A program made the position numbers and the translations under genes. Source: JAUIIK01 sp963745675 (GTDB taxonomy: Bacteria; Chloroflexota; Chloroflexia; Thermomicrobiales; CFX8). From it: DNA of 64,000 nucleotides. The notes under the pieces are model-generated. The model saw only the letters and a list, made by a program, of their open reading frames with translations. It did not search any database and was not told where the DNA came from. Of the stretch, positions 29,943 to 39,506 are shown one piece after another. Location: contig CAVUYM010000020.1 in the NCBI GenBank assembly GCA_963745675.1, positions 124,001 to 188,000 on the forward strand, written 5' to 3'. Numbering within the stretch: the first letter of the stretch is position 1; every line of letters starts with the position of its first letter.

Positions 29943-30254
29943 TTAGCCGAAGCGATATTGAATGCCGTGGCCGCCGGTCGGATAGGTCCAGCCAACATTC
30001 TCGAATTCATTGCAGACGATCCGACAAGTTCCGCATTCGACGCAACCCTCATACGAGAACAGCACCGTGCCGTCTTCTTTCGGTGAATAGCAGGCAGCCG
30101 GACAGCAATTGATGCATTGCTGTCGCTCGCACTGCAGGCAGTATTGGGAATCGATGATCCAGATGTGAGCGCGATTCGGATCGACGTTGTAGGCGTTCAG
30201 CGCCAGTTTTCGCTCGATCCCGGCTCGATCACGAATCGTGTCAATGACTATCAT
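29943..30254 (-). CDS. fixX: FixX-like ferredoxin
   Basis: A 103-residue ferredoxin-like protein of the FixX/ETF-QO C-terminal type. It contains YCLQCERQQCINCCPAACY and SYEGCVECGTCRIVC, then the conserved GWTYPTGGHGIQYRFG ending. The second cluster motif (C-x2-C-x2-C...C) supports one [4Fe-4S] cluster. FixX hands electrons from the bifurcating EtfAB-FixC complex to quinone. Here the usual fixA, fixB and fixC are absent: the upstream neighbour is an ankyrin protein. The partner genes must lie elsewhere, or this FixX serves another flavoprotein. Confidence 0.85.
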   Translation of the reverse strand: MIVIDTIRDRAGIERKLALNAYNVDPNRAHIWIIDSQYCLQCERQQCINCCPAACYSPKEDGTVLFSYEGCVECGTCRIVCNEFENVGWTYPTGGHGIQYRFG

Positions 30255-30335
30255 GCGCCCATACCCTCCAACTCATTCCCCATACGTTCAGGGAGGGTCA
30301 GCGCACAGTGTACCATCGGCCTTGCCGCATACAGG

Positions 30336-30914
30336 TCAGGCTCTGCCTTCCCGGCTGCGGATCAGTTCGACGATCTTGGTGTACCCTGCTTCTTCAGCCC
30401 GTTCGAGCGCTGTCTTTGATTGGAAGTCAGTGACAGCCGCCGATGCGCCATGATCGAGCAACCAGGTCACCATTTCCGTGTGACCGCGCGCAGCGGCGAT
30501 ATTGAGGGTTGCGCTGTTTGGACCGGCAATCGCCTCGACACTGGCGCCGTAATCGAGCAGCAACGTGACCATCTCTACGCTGCCCCCGGCAACGGCGTGA
30601 AAGATCACCGGAATGCCGTGGGCACCTACCCCGGCTGCGGCGGTTGCGTCTGTTTGGAGGATGCTCTCCACCGTCTCAATATCACCGAGCATCGTCGCAG
30701 CTGCCAGATCCACCTCTGCGCCATGTTCTACGAGATATTCAGCGATCTCTCGATTTCCGACGTGAGCCGCCGCGCCGAGCGGTGACTCATCGAGCGACGA
30801 ACGACTATTGATCAGGTCGGGATGGTCCGCAAGGATCGACTTTACTGCATCGAAATTGCCGTGGCATGCGGCGACGAATTCGTCGATCTGTTCCTGGGTC
30901 AGGTTAGCCTCCAC
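30336..30914 (-). CDS. Ankyrin-repeat protein
   Basis: A 192-residue protein made almost wholly of ankyrin repeats. Units are recognisable from ESPLGAAAHVGNREIAEYLVEHGAEV, GIPVIFHAVAGGSVEMVTLL, LNIAAARGHTEMVTWLLDHG and KTALERAEEAGYTKIVELI, giving about five repeats. It is cytoplasmic, with no signal or membrane segment. A protein-protein interaction role is all that can be inferred. It is divergent from the MarR gene and shares with it the operator candidate at 30944-30960. Confidence 0.88.
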   Translation of the reverse strand: MEANLTQEQIDEFVAACHGNFDAVKSILADHPDLINSRSSLDESPLGAAAHVGNREIAEYLVEHGAEVDLAAATMLGDIETVESILQTDATAAAGVGAHGIPVIFHAVAGGSVEMVTLLLDYGASVEAIAGPNSATLNIAAARGHTEMVTWLLDHGASAAVTDFQSKTALERAEEAGYTKIVELIRSREGRA

Positions 30915-30943
30915 TACACGGCTCCTTTGCGATTCATTGAATT

Positions 30944-30960
30944 AGTTATCATTGTTAACT
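30944..30960. promoter_or_regulatory. Inverted repeat between ankyrin and MarR genes
   Basis: AGTTA (30944-30948) and TAACT (30956-30960) with a 7-base spacer, in an AT-rich stretch that runs into ACTATATAT. It sits 20-35 bases before the MarR start, the normal place for MarR autorepression, and could control both divergent genes. Confidence 0.5.
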
Positions 30961-30980
30961 ATATATCGAAGGATGCGAAA

Positions 30981-31466
30981 ATGTCACGATGTAGTTTTCC
31001 ACCGGTACCTGCAGGCATGAGGGACGACCGACTCCATGACGTTGCCAATCGGCTCAATTCCAGCACGATTCACTTCACCCGCTACTTGCGTTCTCTGCGC
31101 CACAGCGACGACTTGACAATCGACCGTCGATCGCTGCTGTCATTGCTCGTCTTTGGCGGTCCGCAACGCATGTCCGAGATTTCTCGCCGCGAATTAATCT
31201 CGCTACCCGCAGCGTCGCGAATGGTCTCCTCGCTAGAAGGGTCGGGGTTGGTCGAGCGTCAACCGGATCCCTCCGATGGGAGGGCAGTGATCGTTGCGGC
31301 GACCGACGCAGGGCAGAAGTTGATGGATGTCGCAAGGAGCGAACGGGTGGGCGCGCTAGCAGGGAGGCTTGAGCGGCTTTCCGACAATGATCTGGAAGTC
31401 TTAAGTCGCGCTGCCGATATCATGAATCAGCTAGCAATCGAAGACTCTGACCAGCGAACTGCCTAG
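30981..31466 (+). CDS. MarR-family transcriptional regulator
   Basis: About 161 residues. The winged helix is clear: QRMSEISRRELISLPAASR as the recognition helix region, MVSSLEGSGLVERQPDPSDG as the wing, and RAVIVAATDAGQKLMD as the closing strand and helix. I start at ATG 30981, which has GAAGGA about seven bases ahead, although the frame is open upstream. It regulates itself and perhaps the divergent ankyrin gene. Its stop overlaps the convergent dehydrogenase stop by four bases. Confidence 0.85.
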   Translation: MSRCSFPPVPAGMRDDRLHDVANRLNSSTIHFTRYLRSLRHSDDLTIDRRSLLSLLVFGGPQRMSEISRRELISLPAASRMVSSLEGSGLVERQPDPSDGRAVIVAATDAGQKLMDVARSERVGALAGRLERLSDNDLEVLSRAADIMNQLAIEDSDQRTA

Positions 31467-32452
31467 CGCGGAGCGGGATCATTGACAGCATGCAGCGGCT
31501 GCTCGCCGTTCAGGACTCGGAGGATGTCCTCGCTTGCCCGTCTGGCGATGGTCGCCAGGGATTCATAGGAGGAGCCTGCCATATGGGGAGTGATGACGAC
31601 ATTATCCATGCTGAAAAGTGGGCTGCTGAAGTCGGGCGGCTCGGACTCCAGGACATCGATTGCCGCACCGGCGAGATGTCCGCTTTGAAGGGCGGTGACA
31701 AGATCATCTTGTACGACGATCGGGCCGCGGGAGACGTTCATGAAATAGCTGCCGGGTCGCATGCGTTCGAAGACGGTACGGTCGATCATGCCGCGTGTCT
31801 CGTTATTCAAGGGAACATGGATGCTCAGGATATCGGCTCTGCGGATTACCCTGTCGAAATCGAGTACCTCGACTCCTTGTGTGTTTTCAGTCTGGCCCGA
31901 GCGCCGGGTTGCGATGATCGTCGCACCAAACGCCTGGCAGATGCGGGCGACTCCGCGCGCGATATTGCCGTAGCCGACCAGTCCAACGGTGCGGCTGCCG
32001 ATCTCGCTCCCGAGGAAGCGCGAGCCATCCCAGTCATGATTCGTTCGAAGTCCGCGGTCGGCGGCGGGAATGCGCCGAAGCATCGCGATCATGAGCCCGA
32101 TGGCCAGTTCGACGACGCCAGGCGTATTGCCACCCGGAACGTTGGTGACATAGATACCGTGCTCAGTCGCCGCCGTTACATCGACCTGATCGACGCCGAC
32201 TCCGTGTAGCGCAACGACCTTCAGGTTGGGCAGCCGCTCGATGATCTCCCGCGAGAGGGTTCCGATTCGGACAAGCAACCCGTCCGCTGGCTCCAGCGCC
32301 GCCACTACCCGATCCAGATCCGGGCCCGCCAGCCGTGATCGCGGCAACGAGAACTCGCTGACAGTCGCCGCTTCTCCCAGCGCCTCCCGCATTGCTGCGA
32401 CATCGACCCGATAGAGCGGATCGCTCGTAGCGATGACATGTGCCTGTGCCAT
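31463..32452 (-). CDS. D-isomer-specific 2-hydroxyacid dehydrogenase
   Basis: A 329-residue NAD-dependent dehydrogenase of the phosphoglycerate/hydroxypyruvate type. The cofactor motif is VGLVGYGNIARGVAR. The catalytic Arg lies in FMNVSRGPIV, the Glu in AAIDVLESEPP and the His in VVITPHMAGSS. The substrate loop LKVVALHGVGVDQVDVTAA is also typical. There is no C-terminal ACT domain, so it is not full PGDH. I start at ATG 32452, preceded by GAAAGAGAG. The exact 2-hydroxyacid is unknown. Confidence 0.88.
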   Translation of the reverse strand: MAQAHVIATSDPLYRVDVAAMREALGEAATVSEFSLPRSRLAGPDLDRVVAALEPADGLLVRIGTLSREIIERLPNLKVVALHGVGVDQVDVTAATEHGIYVTNVPGGNTPGVVELAIGLMIAMLRRIPAADRGLRTNHDWDGSRFLGSEIGSRTVGLVGYGNIARGVARICQAFGATIIATRRSGQTENTQGVEVLDFDRVIRRADILSIHVPLNNETRGMIDRTVFERMRPGSYFMNVSRGPIVVQDDLVTALQSGHLAGAAIDVLESEPPDFSSPLFSMDNVVITPHMAGSSYESLATIARRASEDILRVLNGEQPLHAVNDPAPR

Positions 32453-32598
32453 GATCTCTCTTTCCCGCAGCGCTTTCTGGTTGATCTCACACATGAACAT
32501 TCTACTGATTTGGATGTGGCATTCGGTTTAGAGGCCAGACCGGAAATGGCGGCTGCGATAGGCTAGATACGGATCTCGTCGGTAGCCGAAGCCAGTGT

Positions 32599-33097
32599 AT
32601 GGAGGAACTATTGTCGAAACGAATCAAACTGTTTGTTGGCGCTCCGGTAGTCGCGCTGGCCCTGCTATTCGCGCTCTTTGTGGTTGCCATGCGGCAAAAA
32701 TACGCGCCGGTGCAGGATAGGGTGAGGCAGTTTGGCCGGGACTACGGCAATCCGCGGGTGTTGGAAACTGCCGGGCAGCCTGGCGCAGTTGCTTCGATCG
32801 TGCGCCACATCGGACGTACATCAGGAGCGTCATACGAAACACCGGTCACTGTAGTGGAATCTGAAGACGGCTTCGTGATTGCGTTGCCATACGGTACCAA
32901 TCCCGATTGGCTGAAGAACGTGCTGGCAGCGGGGTCTGCAGTCGTAGTCCATGAGGGTGGAGAACACAGAATTGACCGGCCCGAGATTAGTCTCCCGATC
33001 GGTCGGGAATCCTTACTTTCCAGGCAATACACAACTGACGCACAAACTGTTTGGCGTCGATGACTTCCTGCTGCTGCGCCACGCCGAAGTGGATTAA
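32599..33097 (+). CDS. F420-type nitroreductase-family (DDN/DUF385) protein, frame-broken
   Basis: A membrane helix (residues about 9-31, KLFVGAPVVALALLFALF) precedes a split-barrel domain: VLETAGQPGAVASIVRHIGR, GASYETPVTVVESEDGF and VIALPYGTNPDWLKNVLAAG. These match deazaflavin(F420)-dependent nitroreductase/quinone-reductase relatives. The frame breaks near 33030; the family's normal ending continues in the next frame as LTHKLFGVDDFLLLRHAEVD with a stop at 33095-33097. It implies F420 use by the host, as expected for Thermomicrobia-like bacteria. The gene stands alone. Confidence 0.75.
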
Positions 33098-33108
33098 CTC
33101 GAACGTTC

Positions 33109-33514
33109 CTACAGCGGTCGGCGGCCGTCGAAGCCGTCGTCGATGCGGTGCCAGAAGAGGATGTCGGGTTCTTCGATCATCCAGCAGAGGTAGACGGTGT
33201 CACCATCGCGCTTTGAGGGGAAGTCCACCAGACCCATATCGATGTCTTTGACCAGCACCCCGGCGTCGCCAATCGCTTCGAGTCCTTTACGTAGGCCGGT
33301 GATTTGCTTCGTGGATGCGATCTTCGAGTTCGCTGGCTTCACCCGCATGGCCGTTGCCACGCATCGACGGTGTCAACTCCCGGAGCTGCCGCCGAAGCCG
33401 GTCGAGCATCTTCTTATCTGCCTGAAGCTCGCGGACCGCTTCTCGTAAGGCGGGCATCATCTCGCGCGCCTCGTCCAGCGTAAAGTGCCTGAGATCGCCG
33501 TGCTGGTGGTCGAT
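33109..33514 (-). CDS. DUF2203 family protein (frame-broken)
   Basis: A small cytoplasmic protein. The N-terminal helices read LRHFTLDEAREMMPALREAV and the C-terminal half KDIDMGLVDFPSKRDGDTVY then LCWMIEEPDILFWHRIDD and GFDGRRPL, which is the DUF2203 signature. The two parts are joined by a one-base shift near 33300. The best frame-consistent start next to GGAG is an ATC at 33514, which probably hides another base error. Function is unknown. It ends 11 bases past the convergent nitroreductase. Confidence 0.75.
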
Positions 33515-33547
33515 GAGCGTCTCGCTCCTTCGTGAACTGGACGCAGC

Positions 33548-34385
33548 TTAGATGTCGAAGGAGGCTCCGCTGATCGGGCTGGCATCGCCATGTTCGACCC
33601 AGTAGTCAGCGACCTCCGATCCGGTCGCCCACCAGACGTCAGGGAAACTATTGATGTAGTCGATCAAGCGTTCAAGCATCTGAACACGACCCGGCCTGCC
33701 GATGATCTGCGGGTGCATCGTCAGATTGAAGAGCCCACCGTACTTGTAGATGCCCTGGAACTCTTCCACCCAGATTTTCATCACGTCATCTGCGGAGTGA
33801 ATCGGTTTTGCGTTACGGCCCGGTCCGTAGAGGAAGTACGGCGCGTCATCGAGCAACCAGGAGACGGGCAATTCGATGATTCCGCTTTCTGCGTGCTGCC
33901 AGGGAATGAAATGGCTCATCAGGTTTGTCGAGTATTTGAATCCGTATTCGCTGAGGAGTGCCAGCGTGTTGTCAGAGAACTCCCAGGCTGGCGAGCGGTA
34001 GCCAACCGGGTCCTTGCCGGTGAGTTTGCGGAGCGCACTGAGACCCTGTTCGAGGACTTCTTTTTCCTCGTCACGGGTCAATGCCGTCGGCCACTCATGG
34101 ATCCAGCCGTGGTGACCAATCTCATGGCCCCATTCGACGACCGATACGAGCGACTTCTGGTGTTGTTCCGCGGTCCATCCTGGGATGAAGAAGGTCGCCT
34201 TGAGGTCCTTCTGGCGCAAGCAGGTTAAGAATCAGCGGCACAGCCACCCTTGGGCCATAGGTTCCTTGCGAGAGCATCCCGACCTGATCGAGGCGGGCGA
34301 TATCACCGCTCAGCCAGAGCGTCTCTCCATCGACATCGAAGGTCAGCATCACGGCGCATTGCGCGCCATCTTTCCAGCGTCCCAC
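33548..34385 (-). CDS. Polysaccharide deacetylase / PuuE-like (frame-broken)
   Basis: A NodB-fold deacetylase of about 279 residues. The N-terminal frame (GTG 34385, preceded by GGAAGGGGATC) holds AVMLTFDVDGE with the catalytic Asp and the metal Asp. After a break near 34215 come RQKDLKATFFIPGWTAE, then GHEIGHHGWIHEWP with the two metal His. DPVGYRSPAWEFS and LFNLTMHPQIIGRPGR complete the site. The latter motifs are those of the allantoinase-PuuE/HpPgdA cyclic-imidase group. It follows hemQ by 33 bases on the same strand. Confidence 0.82.
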
Positions 34386-34418
34386 TGCGATCCCCTTCCG
34401 GTGAGTATTGCGTTGAGC

Positions 34419-35105
34419 TTAGCCTAGATCGGCGAGAACCTCTTCCACAGGCTTCAGTGTGCCCAGGAAGATGGGGGTGTCGACCGTCGTGTATGGTCGC
34501 GAGGCCGCGCCGCGCAGGTATTCGACCATCTTGACCATATCTTCGAGGTCGTCCGTTTCCAGGGCCACGACGAATTCATGGTCGGCAATGCCGAAGGCGC
34601 TGGTTGTGTTGGTCAGGATATCCGGGTATTCGCGTCCCATCAGGCCGTGCTCAGCCATCGATTTGCGTCGCTCCTCGAATGGCAACTGGTACCAGTCGTG
34701 CGACTTGATGAAGGGGTAAACGCTCAGATAGCGCTTGGGCGGCGTGCCGGCAATGAAGGCGGGGGCATGGTCGGCCGTATAGCGAGAACCGAGGGCGATG
34801 CCGAGATAGGTGTAACGATTTTCGAGATATTTGCCGAGTTCTGAGCGGTTGATGTCGACCGCGAGTTGCTGCATTGCATCCAGATCCGTCGTCACCGTCC
34901 AGAGAATCAGGTCGGTGTCGTGGCGCAGCCCAACCGTAGAGTACGCCCCTCGCAAAGTAACTCCGGCTGCCTCGCTACCGCAAAGGATCTCCGCCATCTC
35001 GCTTCTTGCGGCGTCGCGCTCTGCCTGTGAGAGCTTGCGCCAATCCCGTTCAAGACCGTAGATCCAGAAATTCGAATAGACTGTTGGATTTCGCTGTTCT
35101 GACAC
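34419..35105 (-). CDS. hemQ: Coproheme decarboxylase HemQ (chlorite dismutase family)
   Basis: A 228-residue ferredoxin-like dimer-fold protein. The conserved block KRYLSVYPFIKSHDWYQLP holds the radical Tyr, RKSMAEHGLMGREYPDIL the haem His region, and AFGIADHEFVVALETDD the C-terminal domain. The absence of the distal Arg context of true chlorite dismutases and presence of YPFIKSHDWYQLP point to HemQ. It oxidatively decarboxylates coprohaem III to haem b, so this host likely uses the Gram-positive coproporphyrin pathway. ctaA-ctaB, which modify haem b, lie 2.4 kb away. Confidence 0.92.
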   Translation of the reverse strand: MSEQRNPTVYSNFWIYGLERDWRKLSQAERDAARSEMAEILCGSEAAGVTLRGAYSTVGLRHDTDLILWTVTTDLDAMQQLAVDINRSELGKYLENRYTYLGIALGSRYTADHAPAFIAGTPPKRYLSVYPFIKSHDWYQLPFEERRKSMAEHGLMGREYPDILTNTTSAFGIADHEFVVALETDDLEDMVKMVEYLRGAASRPYTTVDTPIFLGTLKPVEEVLADLG

Positions 35106-35338
35106 GCTGGTTCATCTTCTCCTGTATATAGACACGGCCGGGGCCTCGTTCCTGTGGCAAGTATAGCCAGCCGGGCCGTTGGAATCCGACTTCAGGGGGG
35201 TAGCACTGACTCGCCGACAAGTTACGTATGTGTAATCGCTTGACGGCAGTCAGTCAGTAGGTGAGACTTGCATGCGAGCTGTGCCTAATCAACGGGAATG
35301 ACATCAGTTTTCTCGACCGATAAGAATGTGACGCGATC

Positions 35339-37448
35339 GTGGAACGCCTGATAGGCGAGCAACTCGGCAACTACCAGATCCTCGACGAACTCGGTCGAGG
35401 TGGCATGGCACGCGTTTATCGTGCCCGCCAGATCAATCTCGACCGCGAGTGCGCGCTAAAGTTGTTGCGGCCCGAACTCGCTGAAGACGAATCGTTTATC
35501 GATCGCTTCATGCGCGAGGCACGCGCCGTCGCGAAGCTTGATCACCCCAACATCGTGCCGGTCTACGATACTGGCCGGGTCGGGCCCTATCACTTCCTGG
35601 CGATGAAGTTTCTTGAAGGCGCAACCCTGGCCCAGATCCTCCAAAACGGACGCCTCGACCCGCGCCGTGTAGCCGCCTACGTCGGGCAGGCGGCAGCGGC
35701 CCTCGAATACGCCCACCAGCAGGGTGTTGTTCACCGTGACGTCAAACCCGGGAACATGATCATCGACGATCGCGGCTGGCTGACGATTACCGACTTTGGC
35801 CTGGCGCGTCTGTCGCAGGAGATACGGATGACGATGACCGGCACGCTGCTCGGCACGCCGGCCTATATGGCACCAGAGCAGGTCAGCGGCGATACCGTCA
35901 CCCCGCAAACGGATATCTACCAGCTCGGCGTCGTCACCTATGAAATGCTGACCGGCACGACGCCGTTCCGGGATCGCCCACAGCACGCGATGTTGCTGGC
36001 GCATCTTCACGAAGAACCCACGCCGGTTCAGGATCTCAATCCCGATCTCACGCCTGAAATCAACGCTGTCGTCCAGCGAGCGCTGGCAAAGGCTCCGTCG
36101 GACCGCTATCAGACTGTTTCCGAGTTTTCGAATGATCTGATCCAGGCGATCTTCGCGATCCTGCCAGCTGAAGATCAGAGTGGTCGAATCGGCCCCTACG
36201 ATGTGTCTCGATTGCCGGAGACGGTCTCCTGGACCGACGCCAACCTGACGCCGTACAGGATCGTGACCGATCGTCTCAGCCCCGAGGTGCCTCGAACCAG
36301 TGACACAGAAGCGTCGGCAACTCCGAGCGTTGCAGTGGGGCCCATCAGCGAGCAGGTACGCCAGTCTGAAGCGACGACTGCAAGAACGCGGGATAGTGAG
36401 GAGATAGCGGCGGTCGGACTCGCAGGCGGTCCCGGGCAGGTTCCGCCGGGTGACGGGCCTTCCGTCACGGCTGCGGACAGTTCCGGTAGTGGGGGTATGC
36501 GCTACGTTGTCGCCGGTGGCGTCCTCGTCGCGTTGATTGCGATGATCTCGCTCGCATATTTTCTGTTTGGCATCGTCAGTGGGGCTGGAAGCGATGATGA
36601 TCCGACAGCTACGCCGACAAGGCAGCAAGCGATAGTTCCAGGCGCGACTCCATCGCCGGCAGACGTCGTGTCTCCGACTTCAACCGCGACGGTGACCGTA
36701 TATGCTGAGGTGCCCGCGTCCGCTACAAGTGTGCCCACATTTGAGAACACGCCGACTCTGGAACCGACCGTGGCGCCAACTGCAACCGCAACATTGCGGC
36801 CAACCCTGGCGCCGGCTCCTACTCGCACACCGATCATCATATTCACGCCGACGCCGGCGCCAGAACTCCCGGCACCGGCCGAGGATCAGGCGTTGCTGGA
36901 AACAGATCTGAGCGACTGGTTCGTTGGAGCACTGGATAATGGTGACATCCATATTGCAGATGGGACCTATCACCTTGTCGAAGAATTTGGTTCGGGTGGC
37001 TGGGTCTATTCGTCCTGGAGTCCTGAAGAGCCGTACACCGATTTCAGTGTGTCTGTCGATTTGCGGTGGATCGCCGGTGGCGACATCGCCGATGCATGCG
37101 TGATGGCACGCCTCGACAGTCTGAACCAATCGTACGATTATTCGCTTTGCATCGACGGTTCCGGGAGTGTCTGGGCGTATTACGAGACGTTCGACAGCGC
37201 CAATGTATCGACGAAGGAAGCACTGCTCGGATACGGCAGGTTTACTGCGGCGACGCCTGATAATTGGGCGAGGTTAAAGATGATCGTTCAGGGTGAGAAC
37301 CTCTGGTTCTACGTTAAACGACACCCTGGCCGGAACCGCCCACCACACCGGCCCGCTGGGCGGTGACATCGGAGTCATCCTCAATAACTACGGCGACACT
37401 ACGGCCGAGTACGAGTTCGCCAACCTCATTGTCCGGGCATTACAGTAA
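35339..37448 (+). CDS. Membrane Ser/Thr protein kinase with C-terminal sensor domain
   Basis: A PknB-type kinase. GELGxG equivalents are YQILDELGRGGMARVYRA, the Lys is in CALKLLRPE, the catalytic loop is VVHRDVKPGNMIID, then ITDFGLARL and GTPAYMAPEQVSG. A 100-residue linker leads to one membrane helix (VVAGGVLVALIAMISLAYFL). An external Thr/Pro-rich stalk and a beta-rich domain of about 170 residues follow (DISVDLRWIAGGDIADACVM-like text; LamG/DUF1080-like). The frame breaks near 37318 and the true end runs LAGTAHHTGPLGGDIGV to the stop at 37446-37448. The start is GTG. Ligand unknown. Confidence 0.85.
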
Positions 37449-37488
37449 TACCTGCTCGTAGCGAAACACCTTGGCTCGTGCCCCACCC

Positions 37489-37524
37489 CACCTTTCGAAA
37501 TCAGTCAGGCATTATCGAAAGGTG
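37489..37524. terminator. Bidirectional hairpin between convergent genes
   Basis: CACCTTTCGA (37489-37498) pairs perfectly with TCGAAAGGTG (37515-37524) around a 16-base loop. It lies exactly between the kinase stop and the ctaAB stop and can serve both strands. Confidence 0.6.
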
Positions 37525-37539
37525 CCCGGGAAACCAAGA

Positions 37540-39396
37540 TTATCCACCGATGATGGCGTCGAGGACCATCACCGCTAGCATCAGTGCCAGGTAGTAATTG
37601 GAGTACTTGAAGAGTTTCCAGGCCAGCCGGTTGCTATCTTCTCGATACATCTGGACGGCGTAGCCGAGGAAGATTGCTCCGAGCAGCGATGCGGCTATGA
37701 GGTAGATCCAGCCAAGCGGCCCGACGATCGACAGCAACAATGTAATCGGTATCAGTAGCAATGTGTAGAGCAGGATCGAGCGGCGCGTATGCGGCTCGCC
37801 GTGGCTGACCGGCAACATTGGAATGCCGGCCCGGCGGTAGTCGTTGGCTTTCAGCAGGGCCAGGCTCCAGAAGTGTGGTGGCGTCCAGTAGAAGATGATC
37901 GCCGCGATCAGCAGCGGCGCTACACCGAGGGAACCGGTGACGGCTGCCCAGCCGACGAGCGGCGGGAACGAGCCGGCCGCGCCGCCGATGACGATGTTCT
38001 GCGGCGTCGTGCGCTTGAGCCAGAGCGTGTAGATGATGACGTAGAAGAGGTTGCCGCCCACTGCCAGCAGGGCCGCCAGTGGATTGACGAAGGTCGTCAA
38101 CACGAGCACGGACGCGACGCTAAGGATGAGGGCGAAGTTGCGCACCTGCGCTGAAGAGAGTGAACCTGTCGGGATCGGACGCTTGCGGGTGCGTGCCATG
38201 AGGTGGTCGATATCGCGGTCGAGATAGCAGTTGAGCGCGCTTGCGCCGCCTGAGGCCAGTGCCCCGCCGAGCAGTGTCCAGCCGACGAGCCCGAAGCCGG
38301 GCCAACCTGCCGCTGCCACGAGCATCGCGCCAAAGGTCGTCGTCAATAGCAGCAGCATGATGCCGGGTTTGGTGACCCGCAAATAGTCGCGCGCGACCGG
38401 CTTCAGTTTTGCGAAATCAATGTCCGTGGCGGTTGTGCCGAGACCAGCCTCGATTGAGTTGGCGTTTGCGAAGATGACGATGCCTGTCAGGCAGATTCCA
38501 GCGAACATCGCCAGAACGAGCGCGGCTGCGCCCATTTCTGCCGGGAAAGGCGTCAGACCGTGGGCTGCCAGGACGATGAAGGCGGCTAGAAGTGCCAACC
38601 CGCCTCCAGCTGCCAGCTTTCGCGCTAGTAGGGGCGTGTCTGAAGAACGGCGGACGCGCACGGTTAGCCCGACGGTGAGGCCGATTGCGAGCAGCAAGGA
38701 TGGGAAGATGATTCCCGCCGAACCGAAGGGACTGCCGATGCCGCCCGTCTCGATGCGCCCGACGAATGCCGCCGCGACGACCAGCGTAATACCGAGCGCC
38801 GCCGCAGCACCCCCCGCGAGCGACGCGACAGGTTCGGATACGTCGATGCGCTCGACAGGTGCGAGCAGCAGGGTGGCTGTCAGGAGCCCAATCGTGATGG
38901 TCAGCGCCAGGCTGAGATGGATGGCGCTGGCCCAACCGGGAAATCGAAGGCGACCCCGAGACCGCCTAGCACCGACTGCGCCAGTACCAGGGTGAAGACG
39001 CCAGCTGCCAGCCGCACCAGCCAGGTCATTGGGCGTAAACGCGCATAGCTCAATGCCGCGAGCCCGCCGCTGGCGAGGATCAATAGCCAGGCCGCCCAAC
39101 CGGTGGCTGATATTGAGCAAGCTGAGGCCAGTCGATTGATTCGTGCAAAGTGGCCAGCCTTCGCAGGCGGATGTGCCGTCGGCTGCTGCCAGGACGGTTC
39201 CGAGGGCAAGGAGCATGACGGTCCCTGCCAGCGTTCCGACGGCGAGCATGCGGGCACGCTCGAGTGCTCGCGACTCGCTTGCATCGCTATCTGCCTGGGT
39301 TCGAAGAATCTCTCCTGCACGATGTTGGCCCACCCCCGGATGGCTCTCCATCGAACGCCCGGCTCGTATTGTAGTTCGCTCGTCTTCCGACGTCAC
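37540..39396 (-). CDS. Fused haem A synthase and protohaem IX farnesyltransferase (CtaA-CtaB)
   Basis: One protein of about 618 residues for haem O and haem A synthesis. The N-terminal half is CtaA: ACEGWPLCTNQSTGLSLL, LNISHRLGG and later WASAIHLSLALTI with haem-binding His. The C-terminal half, from about residue 325, is the UbiA-type CtaB: NCYLDRDIDHLMARTRKRP with the first Asp-rich site, GAAGSFPPLVGWAAVTGS, and YRRAGIPMLPVSHGE. Between about 38945 and 39085 the sequence leaves frame; the expected helices (LAALSYARLRPMTWLVRLAA) are in another frame and then return, so two compensating indels are likely. The fusion guarantees channelling from haem B to haem A. Confidence 0.88.
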   Translation of the reverse strand: MTSEDERTTIRAGRSMESHPGVGQHRAGEILRTQADSDASESRALERARMLAVGTLAGTVMLLALGTVLAAADGTSACEGWPLCTNQSTGLSLLNISHRLGGLAIDPRQRRARGIELCAFTPNDLAGAAGSWRLHPGTGAVGARRSRGRLRFPGWASAIHLSLALTITIGLLTATLLLAPVERIDVSEPVASLAGGAAAALGITLVVAAAFVGRIETGGIGSPFGSAGIIFPSLLLAIGLTVGLTVRVRRSSDTPLLARKLAAGGGLALLAAFIVLAAHGLTPFPAEMGAAALVLAMFAGICLTGIVIFANANSIEAGLGTTATDIDFAKLKPVARDYLRVTKPGIMLLLLTTTFGAMLVAAAGWPGFGLVGWTLLGGALASGGASALNCYLDRDIDHLMARTRKRPIPTGSLSSAQVRNFALILSVASVLVLTTFVNPLAALLAVGGNLFYVIIYTLWLKRTTPQNIVIGGAAGSFPPLVGWAAVTGSLGVAPLLIAAIIFYWTPPHFWSLALLKANDYRRAGIPMLPVSHGEPHTRRSILLYTLLLIPITLLLSIVGPLGWIYLIAASLLGAIFLGYAVQMYREDSNRLAWKLFKYSNYYLALMLAVMVLDAIIGG

Positions 39397-39458
39397 CTTT
39401 GGGTCTGAAAAACCACCCGAAAGGATGTCTCGAAGTCACGGAAAATGATAGAATAATA

Positions 39459-39474
39459 GAGAACATTTGTTCTC
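39459..39474. promoter_or_regulatory. LexA-type (SOS) box upstream of the SWIM gene
   Basis: GAGAACA-TT-TGTTCTC, with perfect 7-bp arms. The core GAAC-N4-GTTC is the consensus LexA site of Gram-positive bacteria. It lies 32 bases before the SWIM-protein start and just after a TAGAAT (39449-39454) that could be the -10 box, so a repressor here would block transcription. Confidence 0.55.
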
Positions 39475-39506
39475 AAATCGTAAGGATCAGACGAGGAGAT
39501 GCTGCG

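Noticed and set aside
36502..36846. Gly/Val-rich repeat protein on the minus strand
   Set aside because: It is the antisense reading of the kinase's Thr/Pro-rich stalk.
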